DNA of 64,000 nucleotides from MWEI01 sp964600235 (GCA_964600235.1 CAZRIV010000003.1:186001-250000); one strand, 5' to 3'; shown: positions 1 through 9,899, counted from the stretch's first letter. The notes: a model not told the origin generated them from the letters alone. Numbers and translations are program-made.

Positions 1-1
1 A

Positions 2-1966
2 ACCATGGCCAAGGCAGTCTTGAGCGAGGGCCATGTCATAAGAGTCATCGGTAACATCATGGACATCACGGAGCATAAGCACTCGGAGGAGGCACTGAGA
101 GAGAAAAGCCAGTTCATCGCCTCTCTTCTGCAAGCCATACCCGTGGCGGTTTTTTATAAGGACAGGGAGGGCAGGTATCTCGGGTGCAATGATGCATTTA
201 CCGAGATCATGGGCGTGACCGCCGATCAGATCAGAGGTAAGACCGTGCATGAGCTCTGGCCGAGTGAACTCGCAGAGAAATATCACCAGATGGATTTGGA
301 ACTCATGCGTAATCGGGAGCACCAGGTGTATGAGTTCCAGGTGAAGGCACAGGACAGCCAGATGCATCCCGTCATGTATGCCAAGGATGTTTTCTTGGAC
401 AAAGACGGGGAAGTAGCAGGCCTGGTCGGGGCATTTCTTGACATCACCGAGCGTAAGCAGGCTGAAGAAGCCCTGAAACAAAGCGAGGAGAGGTTCCGGG
501 TGGCGCAGGAATTATCCCTGTATGCGTTCACTATCCTCTGTCCGGTGAGGGATGATAACGGCATCATTGTGGATTTCAGATGGGATTTTGTTAATCCTGA
601 AGCAGGAAGGCTTCTTGGACATGCGCCCGAAGATCTGATTGGCCGGAGATTGCTGGATGTCCTGCCGGGCAACAGGACCAGCAGCGATCTGTTCGAGCGT
701 TACGTTCATGTCGCCGAGACCGGAGAACCCCACGATTACGAGGTGTGTTACGAATCGGAGGGTATCCGTGGGTGGTTCCGCAACATGGCGGTAAAGCTCG
801 GCGACAGTATCGCCGTCAGTTTCACCGATATCAGCGAGCGCAAACTGGCTGAGAAAACACTCAAAGAAAACCTGGAACTTCTTGCCAAGGCTGAACGTAT
901 CGGACTCACAGGTAGCTGGAAAAGAGATTTAGCCACCAACAATATCATCTGGTCGTCTGGGACATACAGGATCTTTGGAATCCCGGAGAACGAAGGGATA
1001 TCGTTCAAGACTTTCAAATCCCTTATTCACCCGGAAGACAGAGATCTTCTGCTCAAAAAACTGGAAGAGATGGCACAAAAGGGAACACCCATGAAAGTGG
1101 AATTCCGGATCAGACGCCCGGATGGAACAATCCGCACCCTTTCTTCCAAGGGGGAAGTATCATTCGATTCAAGAGGAAAGCCAATCCTCATCCATGGCAC
1201 CGTGCAGGATATCACGGAGAGAAAAAGATTGGAAGACTACATGATTACATCGCAGAAACTTGATTCAATCGGAACGCTCGCAGGAGGCCTGGCACATGAC
1301 TATAACAACCTCCTTTCTGTAATTATGGGGAATGTAGATCTGGCCAAGATGCTCATTACCAAGAATGACCAGGCACATGCAGTATTGATGAAAGCAGAAC
1401 AGGCTATACTGAAAGCACGAGATCTCACCCAGCAACTCTCAACCTTTTCACGGGGCGGCTACCCTTTAAGCAAGATCATTGATATCAGAGACTGCCTTAC
1501 CCAGTCTGTGGGGTTGGCACTGAGTGGTTCGAATATCAGACCTGAATGGAACATCGAAGAAGATCTTCCAGATGTGAAGGTCGATGAGACTCAGATCCGT
1601 CTGGTCATTCAGAATATTGTGATGAATGCCCGTGAAGCAATGCCTCTGGGGGGAAATCTCTTCATTGATGTAAACAAGGTCTTTCTGAAACCAGACAATA
1701 CCTTGTTACTACCAGAAAGTACCTATATCCGGTTAGCCTTCCGGGACGAAGGAATGGGCATTCCCTCCGAGAACCTGCACAAGGTATTTGATCCATATTT
1801 CACGACAAAGGACATGGGAGCGACAAAGGGCATGGGGCTTGGTCTTTCTATTTGTTATTCCATCATCAAGAGGCACCTGGGTCATATTATGCTGGATTCA
1901 AGAGAAGGTGTTGGCACAACAGTAATAATCCATCTACCTGCAGCCATGGTACACATTGAATTATGA
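2..1966 (+). CDS. PAS-domain sensor histidine kinase, 5'-truncated by window edge
   Basis: C-terminal part of a histidine kinase; the frame is open to the left edge and the first residues are already the end of a PAS/PAC unit (NIMDITEHK), so the true start lies outside. Numbering from the Met at base 5: PAS units near 35-150, 160-285 and 290-415, each ending in a D-I-T/S-E-R-K type linker; HisKA with the phospho-accepting His431 in GGLAHDYNN; HATPase about 525-650 with N box (NIVMNAREAM) and G boxes (DEGMGI, GMGLGLS). There is no membrane segment in the visible part and no receiver domain, so a separate response regulator must exist; none is adjacent. The signal sensed is unknown. Confidence 0.9.
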   Translation, partial: TMAKAVLSEGHVIRVIGNIMDITEHKHSEEALREKSQFIASLLQAIPVAVFYKDREGRYLGCNDAFTEIMGVTADQIRGKTVHELWPSELAEKYHQMDLELMRNREHQVYEFQVKAQDSQMHPVMYAKDVFLDKDGEVAGLVGAFLDITERKQAEEALKQSEERFRVAQELSLYAFTILCPVRDDNGIIVDFRWDFVNPEAGRLLGHAPEDLIGRRLLDVLPGNRTSSDLFERYVHVAETGEPHDYEVCYESEGIRGWFRNMAVKLGDSIAVSFTDISERKLAEKTLKENLELLAKAERIGLTGSWKRDLATNNIIWSSGTYRIFGIPENEGISFKTFKSLIHPEDRDLLLKKLEEMAQKGTPMKVEFRIRRPDGTIRTLSSKGEVSFDSRGKPILIHGTVQDITERKRLEDYMITSQKLDSIGTLAGGLAHDYNNLLSVIMGNVDLAKMLITKNDQAHAVLMKAEQAILKARDLTQQLSTFSRGGYPLSKIIDIRDCLTQSVGLALSGSNIRPEWNIEEDLPDVKVDETQIRLVIQNIVMNAREAMPLGGNLFIDVNKVFLKPDNTLLLPESTYIRLAFRDEGMGIPSENLHKVFDPYFTTKDMGATKGMGLGLSICYSIIKRHLGHIMLDSREGVGTTVIIHLPAAMVHIEL

Positions 1967-2072
1967 GATCTTTTATCGGTCAATCCTTCCTTATGTATTC
2001 CTCATCCTGATCAAGTGCCGTCCATGGCCGACGAGGCTTTCTCATAAAAGGAAACCTCTTCTCCCTGCCATG

Positions 2073-2687
2073 CTATCCGTTCATTCTCGCAAGATACCTG
2101 TTATGAAGCCTCGAAAGGAAAACAAGGGCGACGATCGAACCTATCAGGCACAGGAACATATCGGTCTGTGTGTCCCAGATATAGCCTTGCGTCCCCAGGA
2201 AGGCTTCTGTATCAGCCGGATTGGAGAGTGAGGCCAGCCATTCTATGATTTCGTAGATCGCCGAAAAGGCGAGAGGCACGGCAACCGACAGGAAGCCAAG
2301 CCATTTGCCGGGTTTCAACGGTGAAGATCGCGCGAGGATTTCACGCACGTATATGGCCGGGCCGAAACCCTGCATGAAGTGCCCAATCTTGTCGTAGTTG
2401 TTCCGGGTCCATCCGAACCAGTCTTCCATCCAGAAGCCCAGAGGCACTTTCGCATAGGAGTAATGTCCTCCAAGCATCAGTATCATGGCGTGGACAGCGA
2501 TAAGCGTATAGGTGAGGCTGGTCAGCGGGAACCTCCTGTAGGTAAGGAGTATGACAGGCAGTGCAATCATGACAGGGAGTGTCTCGAGGAACCAGGTGAG
2601 GCGCGTGTCGTGTGGTTCTATTCCCGACCAGACCCAGAAAGCCAATACTATAGCCAACAAGATAGAATGATATCCGTATGATTTCAT
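2073..2687 (-). CDS. YjdF/DUF2238-like inner-membrane protein
   Basis: A 204-residue protein with about six hydrophobic segments. Conserved polar patches between them (NYDKIGHFMQGF, EIIEW and WDTQTDM) match what I recall of the YjdF/DUF2238 family, whose biochemical role is not established. It is convergent with the upstream kinase and divergent from the radical SAM gene. The basic end after the last membrane segment (RLHNRYLARMNG) suggests a cytoplasmic C-terminus. Family call is from recognition of sequence pattern only. Confidence 0.72.
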   Translation of the reverse strand: MKSYGYHSILLAIVLAFWVWSGIEPHDTRLTWFLETLPVMIALPVILLTYRRFPLTSLTYTLIAVHAMILMLGGHYSYAKVPLGFWMEDWFGWTRNNYDKIGHFMQGFGPAIYVREILARSSPLKPGKWLGFLSVAVPLAFSAIYEIIEWLASLSNPADTEAFLGTQGYIWDTQTDMFLCLIGSIVALVFLSRLHNRYLARMNG

Positions 2688-2894
2688 GTACCGGTTTCTC
2701 CCCTCCCTGCTTCTGTTTTAAACCCAACAATGGATATGCCAAATCAATACAGTGTATGTCGACACGGAACAGTAAATATCGACACATTCAAAAATGCAAT
2801 GCCCTTTCTGTATTAATGTTGTTATTAGGAGTAAAAAGCCAACTCCAAGACCTGCTTTGAAGTGAAGCAGACGCTTTGCTGGGGGAATCGCAGG

Positions 2895-4217
2895 ATGAAG
2901 GACAGAAAGGTCCTCCTGGTCAATCCATGGATTTACGATTTTGCCGCCTATGACCTGTGGGTGAAGCCGCTCGGCCTTCTCTCCATCGGGGCATTACTGA
3001 GAAAGAACGGTTGCGAGGTTGCCCTCATCGATTGCCTGATGCCCGATAGTGGGATCAAAGCAAAGCCTGGAGGGCATGGCAGGTTTCATCGTGAAATCAT
3101 CCCGAAGCCGGACGTTCTCAAGTGGGTCCCCAGGTATTATGCAAGGTACGGAATTTCGTTTGAAGCATTCATGGCAGAGCTGGATAAGACGAGCAGGCCC
3201 GATGCGGTGCTTGTCACCTCCATGATGACCTACTGGTACCCCGGGGTGTTCGAGGCCATACGGATCATCAAGGAACGCTTCAGAGATGTGCCGGTTATCC
3301 TTGGGGGTGTCTATGCGACCTTGTGCCATGAACATGCCAGGCAATTTTCAGGGGCTGATCATATCATTACCCGTTCAGGAGAGTTAAAAGCTCTAGGGCT
3401 GCTTGAAGGAATCTGGGGAAAGGCCCCCGAATACACACCTGACATGGATATTCTCGATAGCCTGCCCTACCCGTGTTTCGACCTTATTGATGACCTGCGG
3501 TATGTGTGCATAAGGGCCTCGCGGGGGTGTCCGTACCGGTGCACCTACTGCGCCTCTGACTATCTGTGCGGCCACCAGCGCCTTAGGGTGCCTGAAAAGG
3601 TGGCCGATGAGATCGGATTCTGGAAGAGGGATTACGGGGTGCATGACTTTGCCTTTTATGACGATGCCCTGCTTACACCGCAGCGCCAAGCTACAAGGCT
3701 CCTGGAGGAAATCATATCCAGGGACCTGGGCGTCAGCTTCCACTGTCCCAACGGGCTCCATGCCCGCGAGATCACCCCGGATACGGCCAGGCTCATGAAA
3801 GAGGCCGGTTTCGTCACCATCAGGCTGGGTCTCGAGACGACGGATCCATTGCGTCAGAGGCAGACCGGGGGCAAGGTGACGAACCGGGAGTTCGTCGGCG
3901 CAATGGAGAACCTGCGTAGCGCCGGGTATGGCACTGATGCGGTAGGTGTTTATATCCTCTGCGGTCTTCCGGGACAGAAGGCTCAAGAGGTGATGGATGC
4001 GGTACGTTTTGTCAAGGAAACCGGCGGGAGGCCCAGGCTGTCCGAGTACTCTCCCATTCCCCATACAAAGGAGTGGGAAGAGGCGCTTAAGTCATGCCGG
4101 TACCCTATCGAGGAAGAGCCCTTGCTCCAGAACAACACCCTCCTGCCCTGCAGATCGGATGGATTCACCTATGAGCAGTTCCAGGAGATAAAGAGAAGTA
4201 TCAAGGAAGACGGCTGA
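2895..4217 (+). CDS. B12-binding-type radical SAM protein
   Basis: Radical SAM enzyme of the class with an N-terminal cobalamin-binding-like Rossmann region (about residues 1-150: KVLLVNPW, KPLGLLSIGALLRKNG, ILGGVYATL). The cluster-binding motif is SRGCPYRCTYC (Cx3Cx2C) near residue 215, followed by a TIM-barrel region with FYDDALL and RLGLETTDP. The reading frame is open from 2862, but the ATG at 2895 has a G-rich ribosome-binding stretch a few bases upstream and begins exactly at the conserved strand, so I prefer it. The substrate cannot be told; members methylate unactivated carbons or rearrange lipids and cofactors. It stands alone between oppositely oriented genes. Confidence 0.85.
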   Translation: MKDRKVLLVNPWIYDFAAYDLWVKPLGLLSIGALLRKNGCEVALIDCLMPDSGIKAKPGGHGRFHREIIPKPDVLKWVPRYYARYGISFEAFMAELDKTSRPDAVLVTSMMTYWYPGVFEAIRIIKERFRDVPVILGGVYATLCHEHARQFSGADHIITRSGELKALGLLEGIWGKAPEYTPDMDILDSLPYPCFDLIDDLRYVCIRASRGCPYRCTYCASDYLCGHQRLRVPEKVADEIGFWKRDYGVHDFAFYDDALLTPQRQATRLLEEIISRDLGVSFHCPNGLHAREITPDTARLMKEAGFVTIRLGLETTDPLRQRQTGGKVTNREFVGAMENLRSAGYGTDAVGVYILCGLPGQKAQEVMDAVRFVKETGGRPRLSEYSPIPHTKEWEEALKSCRYPIEEEPLLQNNTLLPCRSDGFTYEQFQEIKRSIKEDG

Positions 4218-4253
4218 AGAGCACTCCATACATGAGAAATGCAAAAAGCCCGA

Positions 4254-5192
4254 TCAGGAAGAAACCTGGAACCCCTTGATAATGGCGGTGAGCACATCGT
4301 TGACCGGCGTGGGGATGTTCATCTCGCGGCCGTATCTGCTGATAGCCCCGTTGAGCGCGTCTATCTCGGTGAGCCTGCCGCCCTTTGCCATGTCCTGAAG
4401 CATGGAGGAGCGGTGCAGGGCCGTCGGGGGGAGCTGTATCTCGGTCAGGGTCCTGTAGTATGCATCAGCGCTCTCATAGGGGAGCTTCACGCCTTTTGCG
4501 CCGGCAACGGCAAAGATCTCGTGGATGATACGACGTATGACATCCATGACCTCGGGGGTCTCCCGCAGAAGGCCGTAGGGTACGTTCAGGATGGCTCCCA
4601 GGGCGTTGAGAGAGCAGTTGTAGAGGACCTTGCCCCAAAGGAATGAAGCGATTTCACTGCATAAATCCGTGGGGATGCCGGCATTGTTGAAGTGAGTGCA
4701 GATTTCATTTATGACATCCTGCGGTGCAGTGCCGGAAGGCGACCCCAGCAGAACCTTATCAGCATACACCGTCACCTTGGCAGTACCGGGTCGTTCGATC
4801 TCCGCGCCGAAAATGACGCGGGCGCCCACGGTCCTTTCCCAGCCCACGGCATCGGCTATGGTCTCCCAGTTGCCCAGTCCGTTCTGTATGGAGACGACCA
4901 GGGACTTTTCATGGATAAAGGGCAGGGTCTGTCTTATTACTGCAGCACTGTGGTATGATTTAACGCTGAGCAGCACAATGTCGTAGAAACCTGTGAGGTC
5001 CTTTGCGCCATAGAAGGCCTTCACCTCTTTCAGGGAGTGTTCGCCCCAGATCCCGGTGATGGCCAGTCCCTGCTTCTGCATGGCAAGCAGGTGATCGTCC
5101 GTACCCACAAAGGTCACATCATGGCCGCTTTCGGCGAGCAGACCGCCGAATATGCTTCCCAGAGCACCGGCACCCATAACCAGGTATTTCAT
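4254..5192 (-). CDS. panE: 2-dehydropantoate 2-reductase family protein
   Basis: NADPH-dependent ketopantoate reductase family, the reduction step toward pantothenate and CoA. The 312-residue length is typical. The N-terminus carries the dinucleotide-binding GxGxxG (MGAGALGSIFGGLLAESG). Lys at KSYH near residue 97 and the helical C-terminal domain with KVLYNCSLNALGA hold the catalytic region. It lies about 70 bases downstream of, and in the same direction as, the acyl-CoA synthetase-like gene, so a joint transcript is likely. Paralogues acting on other 2-keto acids share all these features, so the panE symbol is tentative. Confidence 0.8.
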   Translation of the reverse strand: MKYLVMGAGALGSIFGGLLAESGHDVTFVGTDDHLLAMQKQGLAITGIWGEHSLKEVKAFYGAKDLTGFYDIVLLSVKSYHSAAVIRQTLPFIHEKSLVVSIQNGLGNWETIADAVGWERTVGARVIFGAEIERPGTAKVTVYADKVLLGSPSGTAPQDVINEICTHFNNAGIPTDLCSEIASFLWGKVLYNCSLNALGAILNVPYGLLRETPEVMDVIRRIIHEIFAVAGAKGVKLPYESADAYYRTLTEIQLPPTALHRSSMLQDMAKGGRLTEIDALNGAISRYGREMNIPTPVNDVLTAIIKGFQVSS

Positions 5193-5262
5193 TGCAGACC
5201 TCTCGTCATTTCCCCTTGTCTATCCGCCGGGGGGAAGGCTCATTCATACCAAAGGCCGAGTG

Positions 5263-6657
5263 CTATCGCAACCGCCATTTCAGATAGGAGCTGATGGATG
5301 CGATGGCATCCTGGGGGGTCCGGAATACCGCAAGCCCGGCATCGCGGAAGATGGAGAACATCCGGATCCTGACCTCCTCGATGTCCAGAATATTTTCCGT
5401 GAACTGCGACAGGATCGGTATGACCGGCTTGTCGATCTTCCCGCATGCCTCTACGATGGCGTGCGGGCCGCTCTCGATCTGGTCTTTCTGGAACGAGGTA
5501 ATGAAGTCCAGGGAGAAGTAGGGGATGATGGCATCGATGTGGTCATCGGCGGCCATGGCCTCGATGGTATGCGCCATGATGGTGAAGTCGAACCCGTAAA
5601 AACCCAGGTCCACCGGGTTGGTGGTGCTGGTGTTCACATTGCTGATGCGGCTGCTGATACGCTTCTGCGCCTCCTGTGAAAGCTCGGGGAGTGTGAGACC
5701 TTCCTGCGAGGAGAAGTCGGTGAAGAGGACCGATGTGCCGCCGCCCGCGCCTAGGAAGCCGAGCCGCGGGCCTGCAGGGGTCCTGTCCGCTACGGACATC
5801 ATGGTGAGATCCACCATCTGCTCGAAATTCAGGGCCTCGATGCCGTTGAACTGCTTCATGACGGCCTGCCATATCTCATGGCTTGCCGCCATGGCGCCCG
5901 TATGGGAGGCCGCCGCCTTGGCGCCCTGTTCGGTGATGCCCCCCTTGAGGATGACCACGGGCTTTTTCCTGGTCGTCTTGTTCAGCGCCTCCATGAAGCG
6001 CCTGCTGTCCTTGATGTCCTCGATGTAGCCCGCAATGACCTTCACCGAGTCGTCCTCGGCGAGGTATTCCAGATAATCTTCCACCTTCAGGTCGATCTGG
6101 TTCCCATAGGAGACCACCTTGTTCAGCTCGAGCTGCCTGGAATGTGCCATGCGCATGAAGTTGTGGGTCATGCCGCCCGACTGGCCGAGAAAGGCCACCT
6201 TGCCGATCCCTGAAAAGGGGGTCTTGGGGATATCGCAGGTAATGGCCCCCTCGGTGCAGTGGATGCCGATGCAGTTGGGTCCGATGATTCTGGTGGGGCC
6301 TTTCTGGGCCTCAGCCAGCATGGCCCTTTCGAGCTCGATGTTTCCGATCTCGGAAAATCCGGAGGTAAAGAAGTGGAGGTACTTGATTCCCTTGCGTGCC
6401 GCCTGCTGGACGGTCTGCAGTGCCATGCCTGCCGGCACGCCTGCAATGGCCAGATCCACCGCTTCCGGGATATCATCCAGGGAGGCATATACCTTTGCCC
6501 CGTCGATGCTTGTATACTTGGGATTGACCGGGTAGAGCCTGCCCTTGTAGCCTGCCCACTGGAGGATCTGGTAATACGGCATCTTGCCGCCGCCAAGATT
6601 GGGAGAAGCGCCGATCACCGCAACACTTTCCGGATAAAAAAGCCTCTGAAGATCCAT
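5263..6657 (-). CDS. NDP-forming acyl-CoA synthetase alpha-type protein (CoA-binding)
   Basis: Resembles the alpha half of ADP-forming acyl-CoA synthetases, which make ATP from acyl-CoA through a phosphohistidine. CoA-binding Rossmann domain about residues 5-130 (FYPESVAVIGASPN, GPNCIGIHC); succinyl-CoA-ligase-like domains follow, with GQSGGM and the candidate phosphohistidine in AASHTGAMA. At about 464 residues it matches a stand-alone alpha subunit. The ATP-grasp beta domain is neither fused nor encoded nearby, so it either pairs with a distant subunit or has another role. The start chosen is the ATG at 6657, preceded by GGGGAC; an in-frame upstream extension of nine residues looks non-coding. 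Confidence 0.8.
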   Translation of the reverse strand: MDLQRLFYPESVAVIGASPNLGGGKMPYYQILQWAGYKGRLYPVNPKYTSIDGAKVYASLDDIPEAVDLAIAGVPAGMALQTVQQAARKGIKYLHFFTSGFSEIGNIELERAMLAEAQKGPTRIIGPNCIGIHCTEGAITCDIPKTPFSGIGKVAFLGQSGGMTHNFMRMAHSRQLELNKVVSYGNQIDLKVEDYLEYLAEDDSVKVIAGYIEDIKDSRRFMEALNKTTRKKPVVILKGGITEQGAKAAASHTGAMAASHEIWQAVMKQFNGIEALNFEQMVDLTMMSVADRTPAGPRLGFLGAGGGTSVLFTDFSSQEGLTLPELSQEAQKRISSRISNVNTSTTNPVDLGFYGFDFTIMAHTIEAMAADDHIDAIIPYFSLDFITSFQKDQIESGPHAIVEACGKIDKPVIPILSQFTENILDIEEVRIRMFSIFRDAGLAVFRTPQDAIASISSYLKWRLR

Positions 6658-6690
6658 GGTTAGTCCCCTATCTATGTTGCACATTATGTG

Positions 6691-6713
6691 TTAGTAACAT
6701 ATCATAATACTAA
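6691..6713. promoter_or_regulatory. Inverted repeat TTAGTA-N11-TACTAA in divergent intergenic region
   Basis: A 6-bp dyad lies between the divergent acyl-CoA synthetase-like gene and the methionine synthase pair. Its position would suit an operator for either direction. AT-rich surroundings make a chance occurrence possible; no known regulator motif is recognised. Confidence 0.25.
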
Positions 6714-6822
6714 AACATTAGTCGGTCTACCAGAGATTTATTTCGGAGGCCATGAAGCTGACAGGCCCATAGTACGCGAAAAGGACTTGAATCTTTCTTG
6801 TTGAACAACTAGATCATACAGA

Positions 6823-7473
6823 ATGTTTCATCGACCTTTCCATTTTCAGACTATGCGGGTAGCTCTCCCCATGAAGGCCATCTATGCACGGCTTGGTTTT
6901 AAAAAGGGGGTTACCGCCGTCAAGGCTGCCGAAAAGGATGGCCTGGCTGCAACCATCGAAGAAGCGGAAGGGATCGTTCACCTCAAGGGTGCTGCCTGCA
7001 TACTTGGTCTTTCGCGCACCGAGATGGACCGGGTGGAACTGGAGGATGGGACGATCTTTTCAAGCAGGGCTCTGGCCAGGATGCTTTCCGGATGCGAGAA
7101 GGTGCTGCTCATGGGAGCCACTGCAGGTCAGCCGATTATGGATGCGATCCTTGCAGCCACTTCATCGGACGACCTTTCGAGGGCTGTCGTCCTCGACGCA
7201 GTAGCCAGCGAGATGACTGATTCAGGCCTTGACTGGATAATGGACTACGTGAATCAGGATCTCACGAGACGGGCCAGAAGGCTTACGAAGGCAAGGTTTT
7301 CCGCAGGGTATGGGGATTTCCTCCTGGATAATCAGAAGGCCATACACCATCTGCTCCGACTGGATGTTATCGACGTTTCCATTACGGACAGCTTTATCCT
7401 CATACCGGAAAAGAGTGTTACCGCGATTGCAGGCGTTGTGGACATGAAACGGAATATGCGGGAAAAAAGGTGA
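6823..7473 (+). CDS. MetH reactivation-domain homologue, separate polypeptide
   Basis: Stand-alone relative of the C-terminal activation domain of cobalamin-dependent methionine synthase, which binds S-adenosylmethionine and remethylates oxidised B12. Diagnostic stretches are RFSAGYGDF (about residue 161) and ILIPEKSVTAIAGV near the C-terminus. It ends two bases past the first GTG of the following methyltransferase gene, a translationally coupled arrangement. In Thermotoga the reactivation domain is likewise a separate gene beside a short MetH. The start is uncertain: Met codons at 6823, 6853 and 6871 are in frame and none has a clear ribosome-binding site. Confidence 0.82.
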   Translation: MFHRPFHFQTMRVALPMKAIYARLGFKKGVTAVKAAEKDGLAATIEEAEGIVHLKGAACILGLSRTEMDRVELEDGTIFSSRALARMLSGCEKVLLMGATAGQPIMDAILAATSSDDLSRAVVLDAVASEMTDSGLDWIMDYVNQDLTRRARRLTKARFSAGYGDFLLDNQKAIHHLLRLDVIDVSITDSFILIPEKSVTAIAGVVDMKRNMREKR

Positions 7474-7481
7474 GGATATAC

Positions 7482-9899
7482 GTGAAGACAAAACAGAAGA
7501 TAACCAAACTGATGAAACAGGGGGTCGTTATTCTGGATGGCGCCACGGGAACTGAGCTTCAGGCCCGGGGCATGCCGGACGGTGTGGCGCCAGAAATGTT
7601 CTGCATAGAGAACCCTGAGACCGTCAAGGCCGTTCACCGCGGTTATTTGGATGCAGGCTCTGATATAGTGTATTCCTGCACGTTCGGCGCCAACAGATAT
7701 AAACTCGCTTCATACGGATTATCCGATGCATACGATGTGAACCGCAGGCTTGCAATGATCGCCCGGGAGGCGGCAGGGAATAAAGGTCTCGTGGCAGGGG
7801 ATATGGGTCCCACGGGGAGATTTGTCGAACCCTTTGGGGACCTTGGTTTCGAGGATGCGGTGCAATGCTTTAAGGAGCAGGCCCAGGGTCTGTTGGACGG
7901 CGGTGTCGACCTGTTTGTGATAGAGACCATGATCGACCTCCAGGAGACCAGGGCGGCTCTCATTGCCGTGAAAGAGATCTCTGACAAATTCACCATCTGC
8001 TCCCTGACCTTTGATGCATCCGGACGGACGCTCAACGGAACTGATACGCTCTCGGCCCTGGTAACCCTTCAGTCCCTGGGGGCTGATGCGGTGGGGTGCA
8101 ACTGCTCGGCAGGGCCCAAAGAGATGATCCCCCTCATCAGGCAGATGAAACCTTTTGCAAAGGTTCCCCTTGTGGCGAAGCCCAACGCAGGGCTGCCGAG
8201 ACTGAAGGAAGGGAAGACCTTTTTCGATATGAGCCCGGAGGAGTTTTCAGGGTATGCCCCGGCCTTTGTGGAGGCAGGTGCGAACCTCCTGGGGGGGTGT
8301 TGCGGTACAACACCCGACCACATCAGGATGCTCAAGGAGAGGTGCACAAGTCTCCGTCCCCAGGAGCCCCTCCGGAAATCTCTGAGTGCGGTATGCTCGT
8401 ATGCAAAGACAGTCATGTTGGATCGGGGCGGGCCGCTTGCAATCATAGGCGAGAGAATAAACCCGACTGGCAAGAAAGACCTCCAGCAGGAGCTTTTGTC
8501 CGGCAAATTCTCTCTTGCCTGCGCATTTGCCAGGGAGCAGGTGAAAAAAGGGGCATCCATACTCGATGTGAACGTGGGTATGCCCGGCCTCGACGAGACG
8601 GAAACCCTGTCCAAGGCCATGAAGCAGATCACGCTGAGCACGGATGCGCCCTTGTGCATCGACACATCCCGTATTGACTCCCTTGAGCCGGCTTTAAGGG
8701 TTTATCCTGGAAGGGCCTTGATCAACTCCATCTCTGCAGAGGAAAGTACGCTTGAGGAGCGCTTGAAGCTTGCAGAGTTCTACGGTGCCATGTTCATCCT
8801 TCTTCCCATAACGGGCACGGCCGTGCCGAAGACATCCACCGAGCGCAGCACCATCATCGAAGGTATCTACAAAAAGGCCAGGCGGCATGGTTTTTCCAAG
8901 GACGATATCATCATAGACGCCCTTACCATGGCCGTTTCTGCAGACCAGACGGCAGCCCTGGAGACAATCAAGACCATTGAATGGTGCAGTAAAAGGTTCG
9001 GAGCAAAGACCATCGTGGGGCTTTCGAATGTATCTTTCGGATTGCCTGAGAGAAAGTGGATCAATGCGTCATTCATGGCAATGGCTGTCCTGAGCGGCCT
9101 CTCGTGCGCCATAGCGAACCCGGAAAGCGCCGAGCTCATGAGCATCAAGCGCGCGTCCGATGTGCTTGCGGGAAACGATAGGGATGCCGCTGCCTTTATC
9201 AGCCATTTCAGCGGGACAAAGGGACCCTCCTCTACCGTATCTGATAAGGCTCAGTCCATGAGTCTGGAGGAGCACGTCTATCACGGCATTATAGACGGGG
9301 ACAGGGATGGGATTGTGGGCCGTATCGAAAGTACCATTGCTCAGGGCAGGAGCCCCCGGGACCTCGTCGATGACGTAATGATACCTGCCATCCAGAAGGT
9401 TGGAGAGCTCTACGAGAACAAGACGTATTTTCTCCCCCAGCTCATTGCCAGCGCAGAGACTATGAAGAGGGGGTTCGAATATCTCCAGCCCCGGCTGAAT
9501 GAGGAAGGCTCCTCAACTGCCGGCAAGGGTAAGATCATACTTGCCACGGTCAAGGGTGATATCCATGATATCGGGAAAAACATCGTCGGATTGATGTTGA
9601 GGAATAACGGGTTCGAAGTGATTGACCTGGGCAAGGATGTATCCCACGAGGAGTTGATCGATGCTGCAAGAAAACACAATCCCGACATTGTAGGGCTTTC
9701 AGCTCTCATGACCACGACCATGGTCAACATGAAGGGATCCGTCGATGTTATGAGGTCGGCACAGCTGACCTGCGACTACCTGATCGGTGGCGCTGTTGTT
9801 ACAAAGGAGTATGCCGCATCTATCGGCGCTCATTATGCAAAAGACGGGGTCGAGGCGGTGCGGGTTGCGCAAGACCTTATCAACCGGAAAAAGACATGA
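7482..9899 (+). CDS. metH: Cobalamin-dependent methionine synthase lacking activation domain
   Basis: Transfers methyl from methyltetrahydrofolate via B12 to homocysteine. About 805 residues in order: homocysteine methyltransferase barrel (1-300; DGATGTELQ, zinc ligands Cys206 in GCNCSAG and Cys273-Cys274 in GGCCGTTP), pterin-binding barrel (about 320-590; GERINPTGKK, LDVNVGMPG), cobalamin cap and Rossmann domain (about 600-805; His695 in GDIHDIGKNIV). The usual reactivation domain is absent and encoded just upstream. I chose GTG 7482 because GGTGAGG sits six bases before it; GTG 7470 is the alternative and overlaps the previous stop. Confidence 0.9.
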   Translation: MKTKQKITKLMKQGVVILDGATGTELQARGMPDGVAPEMFCIENPETVKAVHRGYLDAGSDIVYSCTFGANRYKLASYGLSDAYDVNRRLAMIAREAAGNKGLVAGDMGPTGRFVEPFGDLGFEDAVQCFKEQAQGLLDGGVDLFVIETMIDLQETRAALIAVKEISDKFTICSLTFDASGRTLNGTDTLSALVTLQSLGADAVGCNCSAGPKEMIPLIRQMKPFAKVPLVAKPNAGLPRLKEGKTFFDMSPEEFSGYAPAFVEAGANLLGGCCGTTPDHIRMLKERCTSLRPQEPLRKSLSAVCSYAKTVMLDRGGPLAIIGERINPTGKKDLQQELLSGKFSLACAFAREQVKKGASILDVNVGMPGLDETETLSKAMKQITLSTDAPLCIDTSRIDSLEPALRVYPGRALINSISAEESTLEERLKLAEFYGAMFILLPITGTAVPKTSTERSTIIEGIYKKARRHGFSKDDIIIDALTMAVSADQTAALETIKTIEWCSKRFGAKTIVGLSNVSFGLPERKWINASFMAMAVLSGLSCAIANPESAELMSIKRASDVLAGNDRDAAAFISHFSGTKGPSSTVSDKAQSMSLEEHVYHGIIDGDRDGIVGRIESTIAQGRSPRDLVDDVMIPAIQKVGELYENKTYFLPQLIASAETMKRGFEYLQPRLNEEGSSTAGKGKIILATVKGDIHDIGKNIVGLMLRNNGFEVIDLGKDVSHEELIDAARKHNPDIVGLSALMTTTMVNMKGSVDVMRSAQLTCDYLIGGAVVTKEYAASIGAHYAKDGVEAVRVAQDLINRKKT

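Noticed and set aside
6685..6822. Possible cobalamin or SAM riboswitch before the MetH pair
   Set aside because: I looked for B12-box-like and SAM-I-like conserved bases and found none in the leader.
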